This document shows positions 1-9,576 of a stretch of 64,000 bases of DNA, one piece after another. Position 1 is the first letter of the stretch; each line of letters begins with the position of its first letter. A model generated the notes under the pieces. The model was not told the DNA's origin, did no database searches, and worked only from the letters and a program-made list of their open reading frames with translations. A program made the position numbers and the translations under genes. Origin of the DNA: Jutongia hominis (GTDB lineage: Bacteria > Bacillota > Clostridia > Lachnospirales > Lachnospiraceae); NCBI RefSeq assembly GCF_014384965.1, contig NZ_JACRSW010000032.1, forward strand, positions 124,001 to 188,000, written 5' to 3'.

Positions 1-364
1 ATACATAAGCTGTTCCATTCTGAATAGTAACATAATCCACTGTTCCCTGTACTTCTACCACATCTCCTGATGATAATGTCTGATTGAGCAAAACTTCTTT
101 TCCAACCAGATTGTATGCCGAAGTATTTACTGTGGTACTGTTTAAGTTCTGCATCTGCTCTAACTCACTAAACTGGGCAAGCTGTGCTACATACTCTGTA
201 TTACTCGTCGGCTCTAACGGATCCTGATATTGCATTTGAGTTACTAACAGCAGCAAGAAATCTTCTTTATCCAGTGTATCTCCTGATTTTCTTTCTGTCT
301 TTTGCGATGTTTCTGATATATTCACTTTTCCGTCACTATCTACGGGTGCTATTAAATCACTCAT
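1..364 (-). CDS. flgD: Flagellar hook-capping protein FlgD, C-terminus cut by window edge
   Basis: FlgD is the scaffold that caps the growing hook and lets FlgE subunits assemble. About 121 N-terminal codons are visible and the frame stays open to base 1. The family hallmark is clear near residues 35-65: DFLLLLVTQMQYQDPLEPTSN followed by TEYVAQLAQFSELEQM. A strong ribosome site (GGAGG, about 6 bases upstream) supports the ATG at 364. It starts 15 bases after the fliK stop, so it is the next gene of the same operon, as in Bacillus and Clostridia (fliK-flgD-flgE). The tudor/FnIII-like C-terminal half lies outside the window. Identification is very secure. Confidence 0.95.
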   Translation of the reverse strand, partial: MSDLIAPVDSDGKVNISETSQKTERKSGDTLDKEDFLLLLVTQMQYQDPLEPTSNTEYVAQLAQFSELEQMQNLNSTTVNTSAYNLVGKEVLLNQTLSSGDVVEVQGTVDYVTIQNGTAYV

Positions 365-379
365 GCTTTTCCTCCTTTC

Positions 380-1840
380 TTACGCTGTATAATCAATACT
401 GCTTCCATTGTTGCGCATTACTTCCTTACGAAGTGCTTCTTTCTCATCGATGATACCATCATCTTCTTCCTCGTCTGCTACATTATAACGGAACTTGCGC
501 TGACTTCCATTTTGCATGTCATTCTGTCTTTGTGCTTCTGCTTCGGTGCTCTGCTCAAAACTAAAGTCTGACACATGCACTTCCACTGATTCCACTTTAA
601 TCTCTTTTGCCTCTAAGTTTTCCTTCAAAGTGTACATCTGACTTTCCAAAGCTTGTCTGGCTTCTTCTGTCTGCACATGAAATGTTGCTGTCATCATACC
701 CTCTTTGGATACAAGATTCAAAAGAACTTTACCAAGACTTTCCGGATTCAGCTGCATCTCTAAGGCTGTAGTATTCTGTGTTACAGACTGCTGCATCTGT
801 TCACTGACCTGATGTACGATATGTACCATCTGCTGCATTTGATGACTGTTTACTGCATTTGCATCATAAATCTGAGATACATTCCCCTGAACAACTGCAT
901 ATGGCTGCGAAACTGCTGTATCATCCTGCTGTACAAAAGCAGTTTCCTGCTGTGCATCCGATGTAAAAAGCTTTTGAAGTTCTTCCTGTGTACTATTATC
1001 TTCTGTTGTATCAGAATCATCAAAAGATGTATTCTGCTGTTCAGAAACAACGGATACACTCTTTACCTCTGTCTTTCCATCATCCGCTATTGCATCATCG
1101 TTTGCATTAGAATCCTGTGTTGTTATCTGTGCATTCTTTGCTGTGTTCACAACAACTGATTCTGCATCCTGTGTCTGTACCGGTATGTCTTCTGTCACAG
1201 TCTGTTCTGTCTGTGCCGGATCGAGAACCTCATCCATAGAAATTCCAAAGTTTTCTACTGAAGTCGGCTGTGATAACTGCTCTAACGCAGCTGCGATCTG
1301 ATCACCATTCCCTGACATGTAGTCAGCCAGATCCTGTAGTAATGCTGTATAACTGTTCATCAAAGACTCATTCATCACCAAATCCATACTCTCAGACGCT
1401 CCATTTACCTGCAAAACAAAGTCCTGTAACGTCGATGGATTTAACAAATCTGTCAACATGATTCCCATAGAATCCAACATACTTTGCAACATATTATCAT
1501 CCATCCCGGTTGCATCCTGTACAATTTCTTTAATATCATCCTGTACCTGTGCTAATGACTTATTTGTCGTATCAACCGTTGTGTTATCATCTGTACGAAC
1601 AGTATTTGTCGTCTGGTCTGTATTTTTTATCTTCTGGTAACTTTTGTCAGAAACATGAGTCTTATCAGACACCTTCTGATTTGTTGAAACGCTGTTTTTT
1701 GCAGCATTTCCATTGTTTTCTACACTTCCGGTACTATTTAAAATATTCTGAAACTGTTGTCCGGAATTTGAAGCCTGTACGGTTACTTTGGTATCAGAAA
1801 CAGCAATCTTAGTCAAATTGACTGTCTGTACTCCTGCCAT
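380..1840 (-). CDS. fliK: Flagellar hook-length control protein FliK
   Basis: FliK is the exported ruler that sets hook length and switches export specificity through FlhB. The 486-residue protein is low-complexity for its first ~350 residues (rich in Gln, Asp, Thr, Ser and Val, with no Cys), as expected of a secreted, extended ruler. The C-terminal Flg_hook domain (about residues 360-440) carries LEMQLNPESLGKV and an alternating helix-strand pattern ending in VESVEVHVS. A longer frame opens at 1939, but the ATG at 1840 is preceded by a perfect AAGGAGGTG ribosome site that the longer frame would translate as KKGGEY, so 1840 is chosen. It sits between the ylxF-like gene and flgD. A second Flg_hook-domain gene lies at 30576-32750. 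Confidence 0.93.
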   Translation of the reverse strand: MAGVQTVNLTKIAVSDTKVTVQASNSGQQFQNILNSTGSVENNGNAAKNSVSTNQKVSDKTHVSDKSYQKIKNTDQTTNTVRTDDNTTVDTTNKSLAQVQDDIKEIVQDATGMDDNMLQSMLDSMGIMLTDLLNPSTLQDFVLQVNGASESMDLVMNESLMNSYTALLQDLADYMSGNGDQIAAALEQLSQPTSVENFGISMDEVLDPAQTEQTVTEDIPVQTQDAESVVVNTAKNAQITTQDSNANDDAIADDGKTEVKSVSVVSEQQNTSFDDSDTTEDNSTQEELQKLFTSDAQQETAFVQQDDTAVSQPYAVVQGNVSQIYDANAVNSHQMQQMVHIVHQVSEQMQQSVTQNTTALEMQLNPESLGKVLLNLVSKEGMMTATFHVQTEEARQALESQMYTLKENLEAKEIKVESVEVHVSDFSFEQSTEAEAQRQNDMQNGSQRKFRYNVADEEEDDGIIDEKEALRKEVMRNNGSSIDYTA

Positions 1841-1962
1841 GTATTCACCTCCTTTTTTTCTATTCGCAAATACCGATCGTGTACGGACGATCTTTTTGCT
1901 ATCTATGTCAACAGAATTATTCTGTGGACACCAAATCATGTTGTTTGCGGTAATACATTAAA

Positions 1963-2730
1963 TTATTTGTCTTTTACCGCAGCAATCTTTTTCGTGATCT
2001 GCGCTGCATAATCACTATCCATATTCTGTAAAATCTGTGCTGCTTGTGATTCTTTCATATTTTCAAGAATATCACATACAAGATCTAAGTCTTCCGACAT
2101 TTCTGTTAAGATCTTTGCTGCAGAGGCTGCATCCATGTTAGAATATTGTGTTCCAAGCTCTTTTGCTTTCTCAGTATATTGTAATTCATTTAATACCTGT
2201 TTGTAAATCTTTTCTGCATTTGCAGGTTCGATTTCTTCATAATATTTTCGATATTCGCTGATATCCGGTGCATTATCATTAAACACAACCTTTTGATCGA
2301 ACTCTTTGACTCTCTTTTCAAATGCATCCTGTTCGTCTTTATATTTTTGTAACTTTTTAACCTGTGCTTCCAATTCCGAAATATAATCGGAATTTGCTGT
2401 TGTCGTGCCTGTCTCAGACTCTAATCTTTTTTCCAACTCATTGATTCTGTCGTTTGCTGACTTCAATGTGTTGTATTTATAGTTTCCTTCCTGTGCCTGC
2501 TGTTCTTCAGATGCTTCCGGCAGAATCTTGTTGATCACCGGAACATCTTTTAACACAGGATATAAAACATTACTTCCTATTCCACCAACATCCAATTTAA
2601 CAAGAAAAGCAAACACAGCAAGCCATATTAAAATGATCACAATGGCGATCAATGCTGTAACTAATCTGCTTCCTCCACTTTCTTTCTCCTGTGTCTCTGG
2701 TGCCTGGTCACCTTTTTTTCTTCTTGGCAT
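1963..2730 (-). CDS. YlxF/MotE-like flagellar operon membrane protein (MgtE intracellular N-domain type)
   Basis: This is a 255-residue protein with a Lys/Arg-rich N-terminus, one membrane span at about residues 23-45, a periplasmic-type coiled coil (about 80-135), and a C-terminal helical repeat region (about 190-250). In that last region SNMDAASAAKILTEM and MKESQAAQILQNMD match the MgtE intracellular N-domain pattern. The position between fliJ and fliK is that of ylxF in Bacillus; related proteins (MotE) chaperone the stator protein MotC in other bacteria. Only three bases separate it from the fliJ stop, and its ribosome site lies inside the end of fliJ, suggesting translational coupling. 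The exact role here is inferred from position and domain type. Confidence 0.8.
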   Translation of the reverse strand: MPRRKKGDQAPETQEKESGGSRLVTALIAIVIILIWLAVFAFLVKLDVGGIGSNVLYPVLKDVPVINKILPEASEEQQAQEGNYKYNTLKSANDRINELEKRLESETGTTTANSDYISELEAQVKKLQKYKDEQDAFEKRVKEFDQKVVFNDNAPDISEYRKYYEEIEPANAEKIYKQVLNELQYTEKAKELGTQYSNMDAASAAKILTEMSEDLDLVCDILENMKESQAAQILQNMDSDYAAQITKKIAAVKDK

Positions 2731-2733
2731 TGA

Positions 2734-3192
2734 TTATATTTCCTCACTTTCCCTTGCACTTCCAAACCGAAAGCTGGTTAATTCATCCACTTCTTTCTTT
2801 TCCTGTGCTTCTATTTCCAATTTAAACTCTTCAAATGCTTTTTCTTTAAGCTTTTCAAAAGTTTTTCTTTCTTTCATCGCTTCATCAAGCTTTTCTCTTG
2901 CCTGATCCACTTTTTTTTGCTGCTTCTTTATAATAATCTTTTGCATTTCGATGCGATCTTTTACAATCTCCACTCCATGTTCTAATTTTTTTATTTCAAA
3001 TAAAACCAGAATTTGTGCAAGAGCCTCTTTTAACTCCTGCTGATAGCTTTCTTTCTTATGTATCAAAAGTTTCAGACAATCCTCTTCTTCACGAAGCTTT
3101 ATTATTTCCATACCATACTCTGCTTTTGCCTGATCTTCTAACTTTTCTTTGATTGAAAGTATATTTTGTAATTTAAAAACAAATTTAGCCAT
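2734..3192 (-). CDS. fliJ: Flagellar export chaperone-like protein FliJ
   Basis: FliJ is the small coiled-coil stalk protein of the flagellar type III ATPase; it inserts into the FliI hexamer and contacts FlhA. The product is 152 residues, close to the family size, almost wholly alpha-helical, and very rich in Lys and Glu with heptad-like spacing from residue 10 to about 140. Sequence motifs in this family are weak, so the call rests on size, coiled-coil character and placement directly after fliI and before the ylxF-like gene. The ribosome site is poor (GGGTATGATATTTT), so translation may depend on the upstream gene. Confidence 0.88.
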   Translation of the reverse strand: MAKFVFKLQNILSIKEKLEDQAKAEYGMEIIKLREEEDCLKLLIHKKESYQQELKEALAQILVLFEIKKLEHGVEIVKDRIEMQKIIIKKQQKKVDQAREKLDEAMKERKTFEKLKEKAFEEFKLEIEAQEKKEVDELTSFRFGSARESEEI

Positions 3193-3227
3193 AAAATATC
3201 ATACCCATATTTCTTTTTTGCAATGAT

Positions 3228-4562
3228 CTATTGCTCTGCATCCGTTTTCTCTTCATCATTAAAGATAGCGATCAACTCATTAACTACATCGTCAAAATTA
3301 CACTTTTCATAAACATCCTGCATCAAAAAATCATTTACTTCATCAATTTTAGATAATGCAAAATCAATTTTTTTGTTAGACCCCGGCTTATATGCACCAA
3401 TGTTGACAAGATCTTCCGCTTCCGCATAAGTTGCTAAAACATTCTTTAATTCACCACTGGCTTTTTTATGTTCCTTTGTTACAATGCTGCTCATAACACG
3501 TGAAATACTTGCAAGAATATCTATGGCCGGATAATGATTTTTCTGTGCGATCTTACGGTCTAGGACAATATGACCATCCAAAATACTTCGGGCTGTATCC
3601 GTGATTGGTTCATTAAAGTCGTCACCATCTACTAATACGGTGTACAGACCTGTAATCGATCCTTTATCAGAACGTCCCGCTCTTTCAAGCAGCTTTGGCA
3701 TTTCTGAATACACACTGGGCGGATATCCTCTGGAAACAGGTGGTTCACCTGAAGCAAGACCAATTTCTCGCTGTGCCATAGAAAAACGTGTCAACGAATC
3801 CATCATTAAAAGCACATCTTTTCCCTGATCTCTGAAATATTCTGCTATTGCAGTCGCAGTTTTTGCAGCTTTATTACGGATCAATGCCGGCTTATCAGAA
3901 GTTGCAACTACCACAACAGATCTTGCCATACCTTCCGGACCTAAATCCCGCTCGATAAACTCTCTGACTTCTCGTCCACGCTCTCCAATCAGTGCGATCA
4001 CATTGATATCTGCTTTTGTATTTCTTGCAAACATACCAAGTAATGTACTCTTTCCCACACCACTACCGGCAAATATACCAATTCTCTGTCCTCTTCCGAT
4101 CGTGATCAAACCATCTACTGCACGCACACCTAATGGTAAAACCTGATCAATAATCTCTCTTGTCAACGGATCAGGAGGTTGTGCTTCTACCGAATATTCC
4201 TGCATTGGTGCTAACGTTGTACCATCAATTGGATTTCCCAAACCATCCAGCGTTTTTCCAAGCAGTTCTTCACCGGCTTTTACTTTTAATGGAGCATTCG
4301 TATTTTCCACACGGCTGCCAAGCCCTACTCCCGCAACCTGATCGTATGGCATCAAAAGCACACGATCGTCACGAAAACCAACGACTTCTGCATTGATGAC
4401 CTGATTGGTATCTTTCGTGATAATATGACACAGATCATTTAGTTTTGCAGTCGGACCAATTGATTCGATCGTTAAACCAACAACTTTTGCCACTTTTCCC
4501 AAACGTGTTTCATAAGTCTGATCCAAAAGCATATTATATTTTGATACGTCAATTTCTACCAT
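3228..4562 (-). CDS. fliI: Flagellum-specific type III export ATPase FliI
   Basis: FliI hydrolyses ATP to drive or prime export of rod, hook and filament subunits; it forms a hexamer at the base of the export gate, with FliH as its regulator. The 444 residues show the F1-ATPase-beta-like core. Walker A is GSGVGKS at about residues 166-172 and Walker B is VLLMMDSLTRF near 250-260. The family signature around SGEPPVSRGYPPSVYSEMP follows, and the N-terminal beta-barrel domain occupies the first ~95 residues. A GAGG ribosome site precedes the ATG. It lies 19 bases after fliH. All catalytic elements appear intact. Confidence 0.97.
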   Translation of the reverse strand: MVEIDVSKYNMLLDQTYETRLGKVAKVVGLTIESIGPTAKLNDLCHIITKDTNQVINAEVVGFRDDRVLLMPYDQVAGVGLGSRVENTNAPLKVKAGEELLGKTLDGLGNPIDGTTLAPMQEYSVEAQPPDPLTREIIDQVLPLGVRAVDGLITIGRGQRIGIFAGSGVGKSTLLGMFARNTKADINVIALIGERGREVREFIERDLGPEGMARSVVVVATSDKPALIRNKAAKTATAIAEYFRDQGKDVLLMMDSLTRFSMAQREIGLASGEPPVSRGYPPSVYSEMPKLLERAGRSDKGSITGLYTVLVDGDDFNEPITDTARSILDGHIVLDRKIAQKNHYPAIDILASISRVMSSIVTKEHKKASGELKNVLATYAEAEDLVNIGAYKPGSNKKIDFALSKIDEVNDFLMQDVYEKCNFDDVVNELIAIFNDEEKTDAEQ

Positions 4563-4581
4563 ACCGATATGCTCCTCACTG

Positions 4582-5418
4582 TTAATATAAAAGCAACTTT
4601 ACATGATCTTCCAGATTTTGCAATTGCGCATCCAGGCTGCAATCGATCATCGAATGATCTGTTTCAATAATACATTGCATTGCCTCTAAACTGCTGTCTT
4701 CCACAACTTCAAGTTCAGCACTGTCTTTTGCGATTGCTTTTAATGTACTTTTTTTGGCAGCCACACGACTGATATCTTCTTTTGATACCCGAATTGTGAT
4801 ATGGCTTGTCTTTTCTATATTGCGAAGCGAGTTTCCGATCAGATATAAAATAATATCTTTCTTATTCTCGCAACTGATCCCGGTAATCTTACGCACAAGC
4901 GAAACAACCAATTCGGCAAAGGCCGGTTCAAGCTTTTTTTCCTGTTCTTCAAGTTCTGCTCTTTTTTGATCCATTTCCTGTGTGAACGCCTCAGATTGTT
5001 TCTGCAGCTCTTCCTGTGCTTCTATGCGCCCTTGTTCAAGACCTGTCTGATATCCATCTTCCTGTGCCTGCTGTCGGATTGCATCTGCATTTTCCTGTGC
5101 CTGTCTTACAATCTCATCGGCTTCTTCTTTTGCTTTTGCAAGAATGGACTCCTGCTCTTCCTGTAATTCAGATTGCAATTTTTCTCTTTCCTGACTGACC
5201 ACATCATCCATTGAGATCACCGGAATCCCATTATCAAACATCTGATCTGTCCGGTCAGCTCCCGAAAGTGCTGCAACATTGAGTTGTTCAAAAGACGGTT
5301 CTTCTTTCTTTTCTTCAAAAATATCAGGAATAAACTCCTCTATTCTTTCATCAGAATCAATTGATCTTGTAGCTTTTGTATCAAAATTAAAATAGACGGA
5401 TTTAATTAAATTAGACAA
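4582..5418 (-). CDS. fliH: Flagellar assembly protein FliH (TTG start)
   Basis: FliH is the dimeric regulator and stator of the FliI ATPase and tethers it to the C-ring. The 278-residue product has a variable N-terminus, a long Glu/Gln/Ala-rich coiled coil at about residues 75-160, and a C-terminal globular part (about 160-278) resembling the V-ATPase subunit E/FliH fold (AFAELVVSLVRKITGI). The first in-frame codon with correct spacing is TTG at 5418, overlapping the fliG stop by 8 bases. The GGAGG that serves it lies in the last codons of fliG, about 11 bases upstream. A TTG start plus overlap suggests translation coupled to fliG and perhaps a lower dose. Confidence 0.92.
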   Translation of the reverse strand: MSNLIKSVYFNFDTKATRSIDSDERIEEFIPDIFEEKKEEPSFEQLNVAALSGADRTDQMFDNGIPVISMDDVVSQEREKLQSELQEEQESILAKAKEEADEIVRQAQENADAIRQQAQEDGYQTGLEQGRIEAQEELQKQSEAFTQEMDQKRAELEEQEKKLEPAFAELVVSLVRKITGISCENKKDIILYLIGNSLRNIEKTSHITIRVSKEDISRVAAKKSTLKAIAKDSAELEVVEDSSLEAMQCIIETDHSMIDCSLDAQLQNLEDHVKLLLY

Positions 5419-6421
5419 CTATCTCGTCACCTCCGCCTCTGGAGATAATGATCTCAGCAGAATCTTCCAACTTACGGATGATATTAACGATCTTCTGCTG
5501 TGCTTCTTCAACATCTTTCATTCGTACAGGACCCATAAAGTCCATATCTTCTTTGATCATCGTTGCCAGACGGGATGAAAGATTACTAAAGATCAAATTC
5601 TGTACTTCCTCTGTAGAACCCTTCAACGCTACGGCAAGTTCATTGTTATCCACTTCTCGTAATACACGCTGAACCGAACGGTCATCAAGCGACAAGATAT
5701 CTTCGAATACGAACATCTTTTTGCGGATCTCGTCTGCAAGTTCCGGATCTTCGATTTCGAGACTTTCCATAATATGTTTTTCTGTTCCACGATCAACTGT
5801 ATTTAAGATTTCTACTATAGAGTCGACACCGCCAACGATCGTGTAATCCTGATTGACAAGAGAAGCAAGTTTCTGTTCCAATACTTTTTCCACCTCTTTG
5901 ATCACATCCGGTGCAGTACGATCCATCTGTGCAATACGCTTTGCTACATCTGTCTGTTTATCCGGTGTCAATGCAGAAATAATTGCTGCTGACTGTGCTG
6001 AAGGCAGATACGACAAGATCAAAGCGATCGTCTGTGGATGTTCATCCTGAATAAAGTTTAATAACTGATTTGCATCCGTTTTGCGGACAAACTCAAATGG
6101 ACGAACCTGCAAGGATGCAGTCAGTTTACCAATAACATCCTTGGCACGTTCTGCACCAAGTGATTTTTCAAGAAGCTCTTTCGCATAAGCGATACCACCT
6201 TCCGCAATATACTGCTGTGCCAAACAAACCTCATAAAATTCATCCAGTACAGCGTCCTTCATTGCAGGCGAGACGCTCCTTGTATTTGCAATTTCCAAAG
6301 TGAGCTGTTCAATCTCATCTTCTTTTAAATGTTTAAACACATTGGCAGATTTTTCCGGACCAAGTGATATCAGAAGAATTGCCGCCTTCTGTACACCACT
6401 GATTTCTTCTGTCTTTGCCAT
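5411..6421 (-). CDS. fliG: Flagellar motor switch protein FliG
   Basis: FliG forms the upper C-ring, transmits torque through contact with MotA, and binds the FliF tail. The 336-residue product contains the three FliG domains. The N-terminal FliF-binding part begins VQKAAILLISLGPEKSANV. The middle domain carries the conserved EHPQTIALILSYLPS near residue 125. The C-terminal torque domain contains MFVFEDILSLDDRSVQRVLREV with the charged residues that meet the stator. An upstream ATG at 6442 exists, but GAAAGGAAGG lies properly spaced before the ATG at 6421, so that start is used. The end overlaps fliH by 8 bases. Confidence 0.97.
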   Translation of the reverse strand: MAKTEEISGVQKAAILLISLGPEKSANVFKHLKEDEIEQLTLEIANTRSVSPAMKDAVLDEFYEVCLAQQYIAEGGIAYAKELLEKSLGAERAKDVIGKLTASLQVRPFEFVRKTDANQLLNFIQDEHPQTIALILSYLPSAQSAAIISALTPDKQTDVAKRIAQMDRTAPDVIKEVEKVLEQKLASLVNQDYTIVGGVDSIVEILNTVDRGTEKHIMESLEIEDPELADEIRKKMFVFEDILSLDDRSVQRVLREVDNNELAVALKGSTEEVQNLIFSNLSSRLATMIKEDMDFMGPVRMKDVEEAQQKIVNIIRKLEDSAEIIISRGGGDEIVV

Positions 6422-6457
6422 AATGTAACCTTCCTTTCGCAATTCTTTCTGATGAGT

Positions 6458-8077
6458 TTATACATCCCATTCATCATTTAACCAGTTACGAAGCAATTGA
6501 GCAACTGCTTCCGGATTCTCATCTACAAACTTCTCGATCAACTTGCGTGTCTCGGATTTATCACTAAATTCAATATCATCCAAAGACTGATTTTCTTTTG
6601 TTGTAGCCAAAAGCTGCTCCACTGAAAGCTCCGGTTCCTCTTCGGATACTTTGACCGGTGCTGTACCACGAACAACTACAAAGATCAATAATGCAATGAT
6701 CAAAACAGCAAGAATGATCATTAGATAATCCGATATTCCTCGCGAAGTGCTCGTCTTTGCTACAAACTTCGGTACAGAATATGCCATCACAGAAATATTG
6801 GCAGCGTTCACACCGGTCGCCTGTGCAATCAGATTAATCTCATCATCCGACAATGTAATAGCAGTCCGATCACTGTTTGCTGCAACATACTGATCAAATG
6901 TCATATTGTCTAACGAACCATCAGCCTCTAAATCTTCTTCTTTAACAACTTTGTATTGCAATGCAACAATTCCTAAAGAAGAATCATCATATTGAATGGC
7001 TGGTGTTTCCTGCTTGATATTTTCAATCGTTTCATTTGTTAAAAGATCTTCTAACTTCTCTATCTTGGTGCTTGAAGAAGATCCTGAACTTTCCTGCATC
7101 ATTGTATCGGTATCGTCGCTGTTAGATGCCGTTCCCGGCTCTCCACTTGCTGAGTTACCGCCACTTCCCTCATATGTATACAAGTTTGTCGGATAACCAT
7201 ACTCACGACCATCGGCAACAGAATAAGTCTTACTTAACGTCTCGACCTTGTTCATATTGAACTTAACACCCTGTGTTCCGACCTGAATATCATCATATCC
7301 GCTCTTCACTAACAGATCCGTGACATTTGATGCGATCGTATTTCTAAGTTTTTCTACATACTCCGATGTTCCACCGGTAATACTGCCTCCAAGGGAGTCT
7401 GCCGTCGATCCGTTATAAAGGCAGTTTCCATCCGAATCATTGATAATAACATGTTCTACCGTCGTTCCTACCGCATTGGCAAGCCAGCTTGCTAATGCTG
7501 CAGACGTATCTTCTGTCAGATCTTTTTTATGTGCATCACTTACTGTGATTTTTGCTGTAATGGATGTATCATCTTTTTCATCTAATACACTATATGTAGA
7601 ATCCGGTACATCAATAAAAACATCTGCATCATCAATAAAGGAATAATCAATAAGACTTTTCTGAATCTCAGACTGAAGAGCCAGCACACGCTTCTGGCTC
7701 TTTTCGTCTTCTGTCGTTGACATAGAATTGTCAAAAGCTTTATCCCATGTATAACCGGTATCGGTAAGTCCCTGATCACTCATGGTATAGAGTGCATTCG
7801 TCATATCATCATCATGTACATAGATTGTCAGACCATCCTTTGATGAATAATGGTCAATCCCCGCATCATCTAATGCACTTGCCATCTTATTGGCATCATC
7901 TAATTTACTAAATTCCTGAAACTTCGTCCATGTCGGTCTGGATACTAAATATGCTACCACGGCAATAGCAACCAATACAGCACAAATTACCGCAATAATG
8001 ATTGTCTTTTGCTTACTGGAATATTTTTTCCAGAACTCCATAATCCTGGTAGGAATTTCTTTTATTCTTTCTTGCAT
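6458..8077 (-). CDS. fliF: Flagellar MS-ring protein FliF
   Basis: FliF is the membrane-embedded ring on which the rod, export gate and C-ring are built. The 539 residues show a membrane span near residues 25-47, a YscJ/FliF N-terminal domain, a Ser/Gly-rich linker around residues 300-340, and a FliF C domain. A second membrane span lies at about 450-470 (LMIILAVLIIALLIFVVV). The acidic C-terminal tail, ending FVDENPEAVAQLLRNWLNDEW, is the FliG-binding element. An AGGAG ribosome site supports the ATG. It lies between fliE and fliG in the usual order. Confidence 0.97.
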   Translation of the reverse strand: MQERIKEIPTRIMEFWKKYSSKQKTIIIAVICAVLVAIAVVAYLVSRPTWTKFQEFSKLDDANKMASALDDAGIDHYSSKDGLTIYVHDDDMTNALYTMSDQGLTDTGYTWDKAFDNSMSTTEDEKSQKRVLALQSEIQKSLIDYSFIDDADVFIDVPDSTYSVLDEKDDTSITAKITVSDAHKKDLTEDTSAALASWLANAVGTTVEHVIINDSDGNCLYNGSTADSLGGSITGGTSEYVEKLRNTIASNVTDLLVKSGYDDIQVGTQGVKFNMNKVETLSKTYSVADGREYGYPTNLYTYEGSGGNSASGEPGTASNSDDTDTMMQESSGSSSSTKIEKLEDLLTNETIENIKQETPAIQYDDSSLGIVALQYKVVKEEDLEADGSLDNMTFDQYVAANSDRTAITLSDDEINLIAQATGVNAANISVMAYSVPKFVAKTSTSRGISDYLMIILAVLIIALLIFVVVRGTAPVKVSEEEPELSVEQLLATTKENQSLDDIEFSDKSETRKLIEKFVDENPEAVAQLLRNWLNDEWDV

Positions 8078-8102
8078 AATCTAATCTCCTGCTGTTTGTT
8101 TT

Positions 8103-8447
8103 TTAGAACTGTAAATTCATCAGTTCCTTATAGCCTGTCACAAATGCATCTCTGACAGCTACTGTATATTGTAATGAAACATTTGCTTTCTGCTGTGCGA
8201 TCTGAAGATCATGAATGTTATCTGTCTCGCCCAGAGCATATTTAATTTCTTCTTCTTCTGCCGCATTGCTATATGCATTTGTCTCATTTATCAGATTCAC
8301 AGCAGAATCCAATACAGTACCAAATACACTCTGTCCATCATTATCTCTGATCAATAAAGAATCAGAATCCGTTGTAAGTTTTGATGACATCGTTGGTGTC
8401 TGTACTACGGAATCTAAACTTGTTCCCATCAATGCTGAAATATCCAT
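8103..8447 (-). CDS. fliE: Flagellar hook-basal body protein FliE
   Basis: FliE joins the MS ring to the proximal rod and is the first rod component exported. The 114-residue product has the conserved C-terminal half: a helical stretch ending LQIAQQKANVSLQYTVAVRD followed by AFVTGYKELMNLQF, typical of FliE. A GTG four codons upstream (8459) is in frame, but GGAGGG lies directly before the ATG at 8447, so the shorter form is chosen. It is the third gene of the fla operon, 25 bases upstream of fliF. Confidence 0.94.
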   Translation of the reverse strand: MDISALMGTSLDSVVQTPTMSSKLTTDSDSLLIRDNDGQSVFGTVLDSAVNLINETNAYSNAAEEEEIKYALGETDNIHDLQIAQQKANVSLQYTVAVRDAFVTGYKELMNLQF

Positions 8448-8480
8448 TTTTCCCTCCACGCCTTTTTATTTTAAATCATT

Positions 8481-8921
8481 TTAATTTTTTCCAAGTTCTA
8501 ATGCCTTTAACTGCATATTCTTTGATGCATTAAACGCTGTAACATTTGCCTCATACGAGCGGCTTGCATCAATCATATCTGTCATTTCTGTTACTGTATT
8601 GACATTAGGATATGTAACATAGCCATCTTCATTCGCATCAGGATTTGATGGATCATATACCATTCTTCCCTCTGTCTCTGTATCTTCAATGATCTGTGCT
8701 ACTTTAACGCCTTTTCCTACTGAACCTGTTGTTCCAAGTAAAGTCTCATTAAATGACGGATAATCTTTTTCCTGAAAAATAACGGATTTTCTATTATAAA
8801 CATTTCCATTGGCATCACGCGTCGTATTAACATTTGCGATATTCTCAGAAATAATATCTAATCTTGTTCTCTGTGCCGTCATACCTGACGCACTGATATT
8901 CATACCGGAAAATACTCCCAT
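8481..8921 (-). CDS. flgC: Flagellar proximal rod protein FlgC
   Basis: FlgC is one of the proximal-rod subunits of the basal body. The 146-residue product shows the rod-protein N-terminal motif ([20 protein letters not shown] followed by Asn-Thr) and the matching C-terminal heptad region ([20 protein letters not shown]) that forms the coiled rod core. Size and motifs are typical. It lies 52 bases after flgB and 33 bases before fliE, and is preceded by an AGGAGG ribosome site. Confidence 0.96.
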   Translation of the reverse strand: MGVFSGMNISASGMTAQRTRLDIISENIANVNTTRDANGNVYNRKSVIFQEKDYPSFNETLLGTTGSVGKGVKVAQIIEDTETEGRMVYDPSNPDANEDGYVTYPNVNTVTEMTDMIDASRSYEANVTAFNASKNMQLKALELGKN

Positions 8922-8973
8922 ACGATTTCTTCCTCCTGTCTTTTCTTCTTAATATAAGCTTTATTTAATTTGA

Positions 8974-9366
8974 TCAGCTGCTACTCCTTGTAACTGTCTT
9001 AAGTCTTGAAAATTCCTGCGATGTAGAATCAAGCATCGTATAATATTTAATCTGATTCTTTGCCAATTCTGCATTTTCTGTGTCAATATCTACATTATTG
9101 CCATCAAGCCGGTAGCTGACATTACCATAATCTGTATAAGTCATGGCTGACAGATTATCCAAATCTGCTCTAGCTACTTCACTATCCAAATCATCTGTAT
9201 ATCCGACTTCATTCAAAAGATATTCCTCAAATTTCACATCCTGTCTCTTAAACCCCGGTGTGTCTACATTCGCAATATTATTTGCAATAACGGAGTTTCT
9301 TGTCCAGCTCGCATCTAACGCTTTATCGAGAACATTCACATAATTAAAAGCTCCTGATGATACCAT
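8974..9366 (-). CDS. flgB: Flagellar proximal rod protein FlgB, first gene of the fla operon
   Basis: FlgB is the other small proximal-rod protein. The 130-residue product carries the rod signature RNSVIANNIANVDTPGFKRQ (about residues 22-41) and a C-terminal helix with LAKNQIKYYTMLDSTSQEF. AAAGGAG precedes the ATG at good spacing. It is the first gene of the flagellar operon: a candidate promoter lies about 70-90 bases upstream, and the preceding gene codY ends with its own terminator. This codY-flgB arrangement is the same as in Bacillus. Confidence 0.96.
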   Translation of the reverse strand: MVSSGAFNYVNVLDKALDASWTRNSVIANNIANVDTPGFKRQDVKFEEYLLNEVGYTDDLDSEVARADLDNLSAMTYTDYGNVSYRLDGNNVDIDTENAELAKNQIKYYTMLDSTSQEFSRLKTVTRSSS

Positions 9367-9430
9367 TGAATATCTCCTTTCATTATCTAATCTTATAAAA
9401 GTATGCTAGTTACCTAATCATACATATATA

Positions 9431-9458
9431 ATTATAGAGATATCTCGACAAAATACAA
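9431..9458 (-). promoter_or_regulatory. Candidate sigma-A-type promoter of the fla operon
   Basis: On the minus strand TTGTAT (9458-9453), a 16-base spacer and TATAAT (9436-9431) lie about 65 bases upstream of the flgB start. The spacer holds the palindrome GAGATATCTC. The surrounding ~200 bases are strongly AT-rich with no gene. No convincing sigma-D motif or CodY box was seen here. The assignment rests on motif match only. Confidence 0.45.
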
Positions 9459-9576
9459 GTAAAAAGATAAAAAAAAACGAAAAATATATCTTTTTTCTGT
9501 TGTTTATAAAAAATATGATATCAGAAGTTTCTTTTCCTTGCAAAGATATTTAGAAGAAGAAATTTATAAGATAAAA

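Noticed and set aside
812..1159. Cys-rich frame on the plus strand in fliK
   Set aside because: Antisense to the low-complexity part of fliK; its Cys and Ile content reflects complementary codons of Gln, Thr and Asp.
9460..9540. CodY box upstream of flgB
   Set aside because: The best match (around CAGAAAA) fits only about nine of fifteen positions in a very AT-rich stretch.
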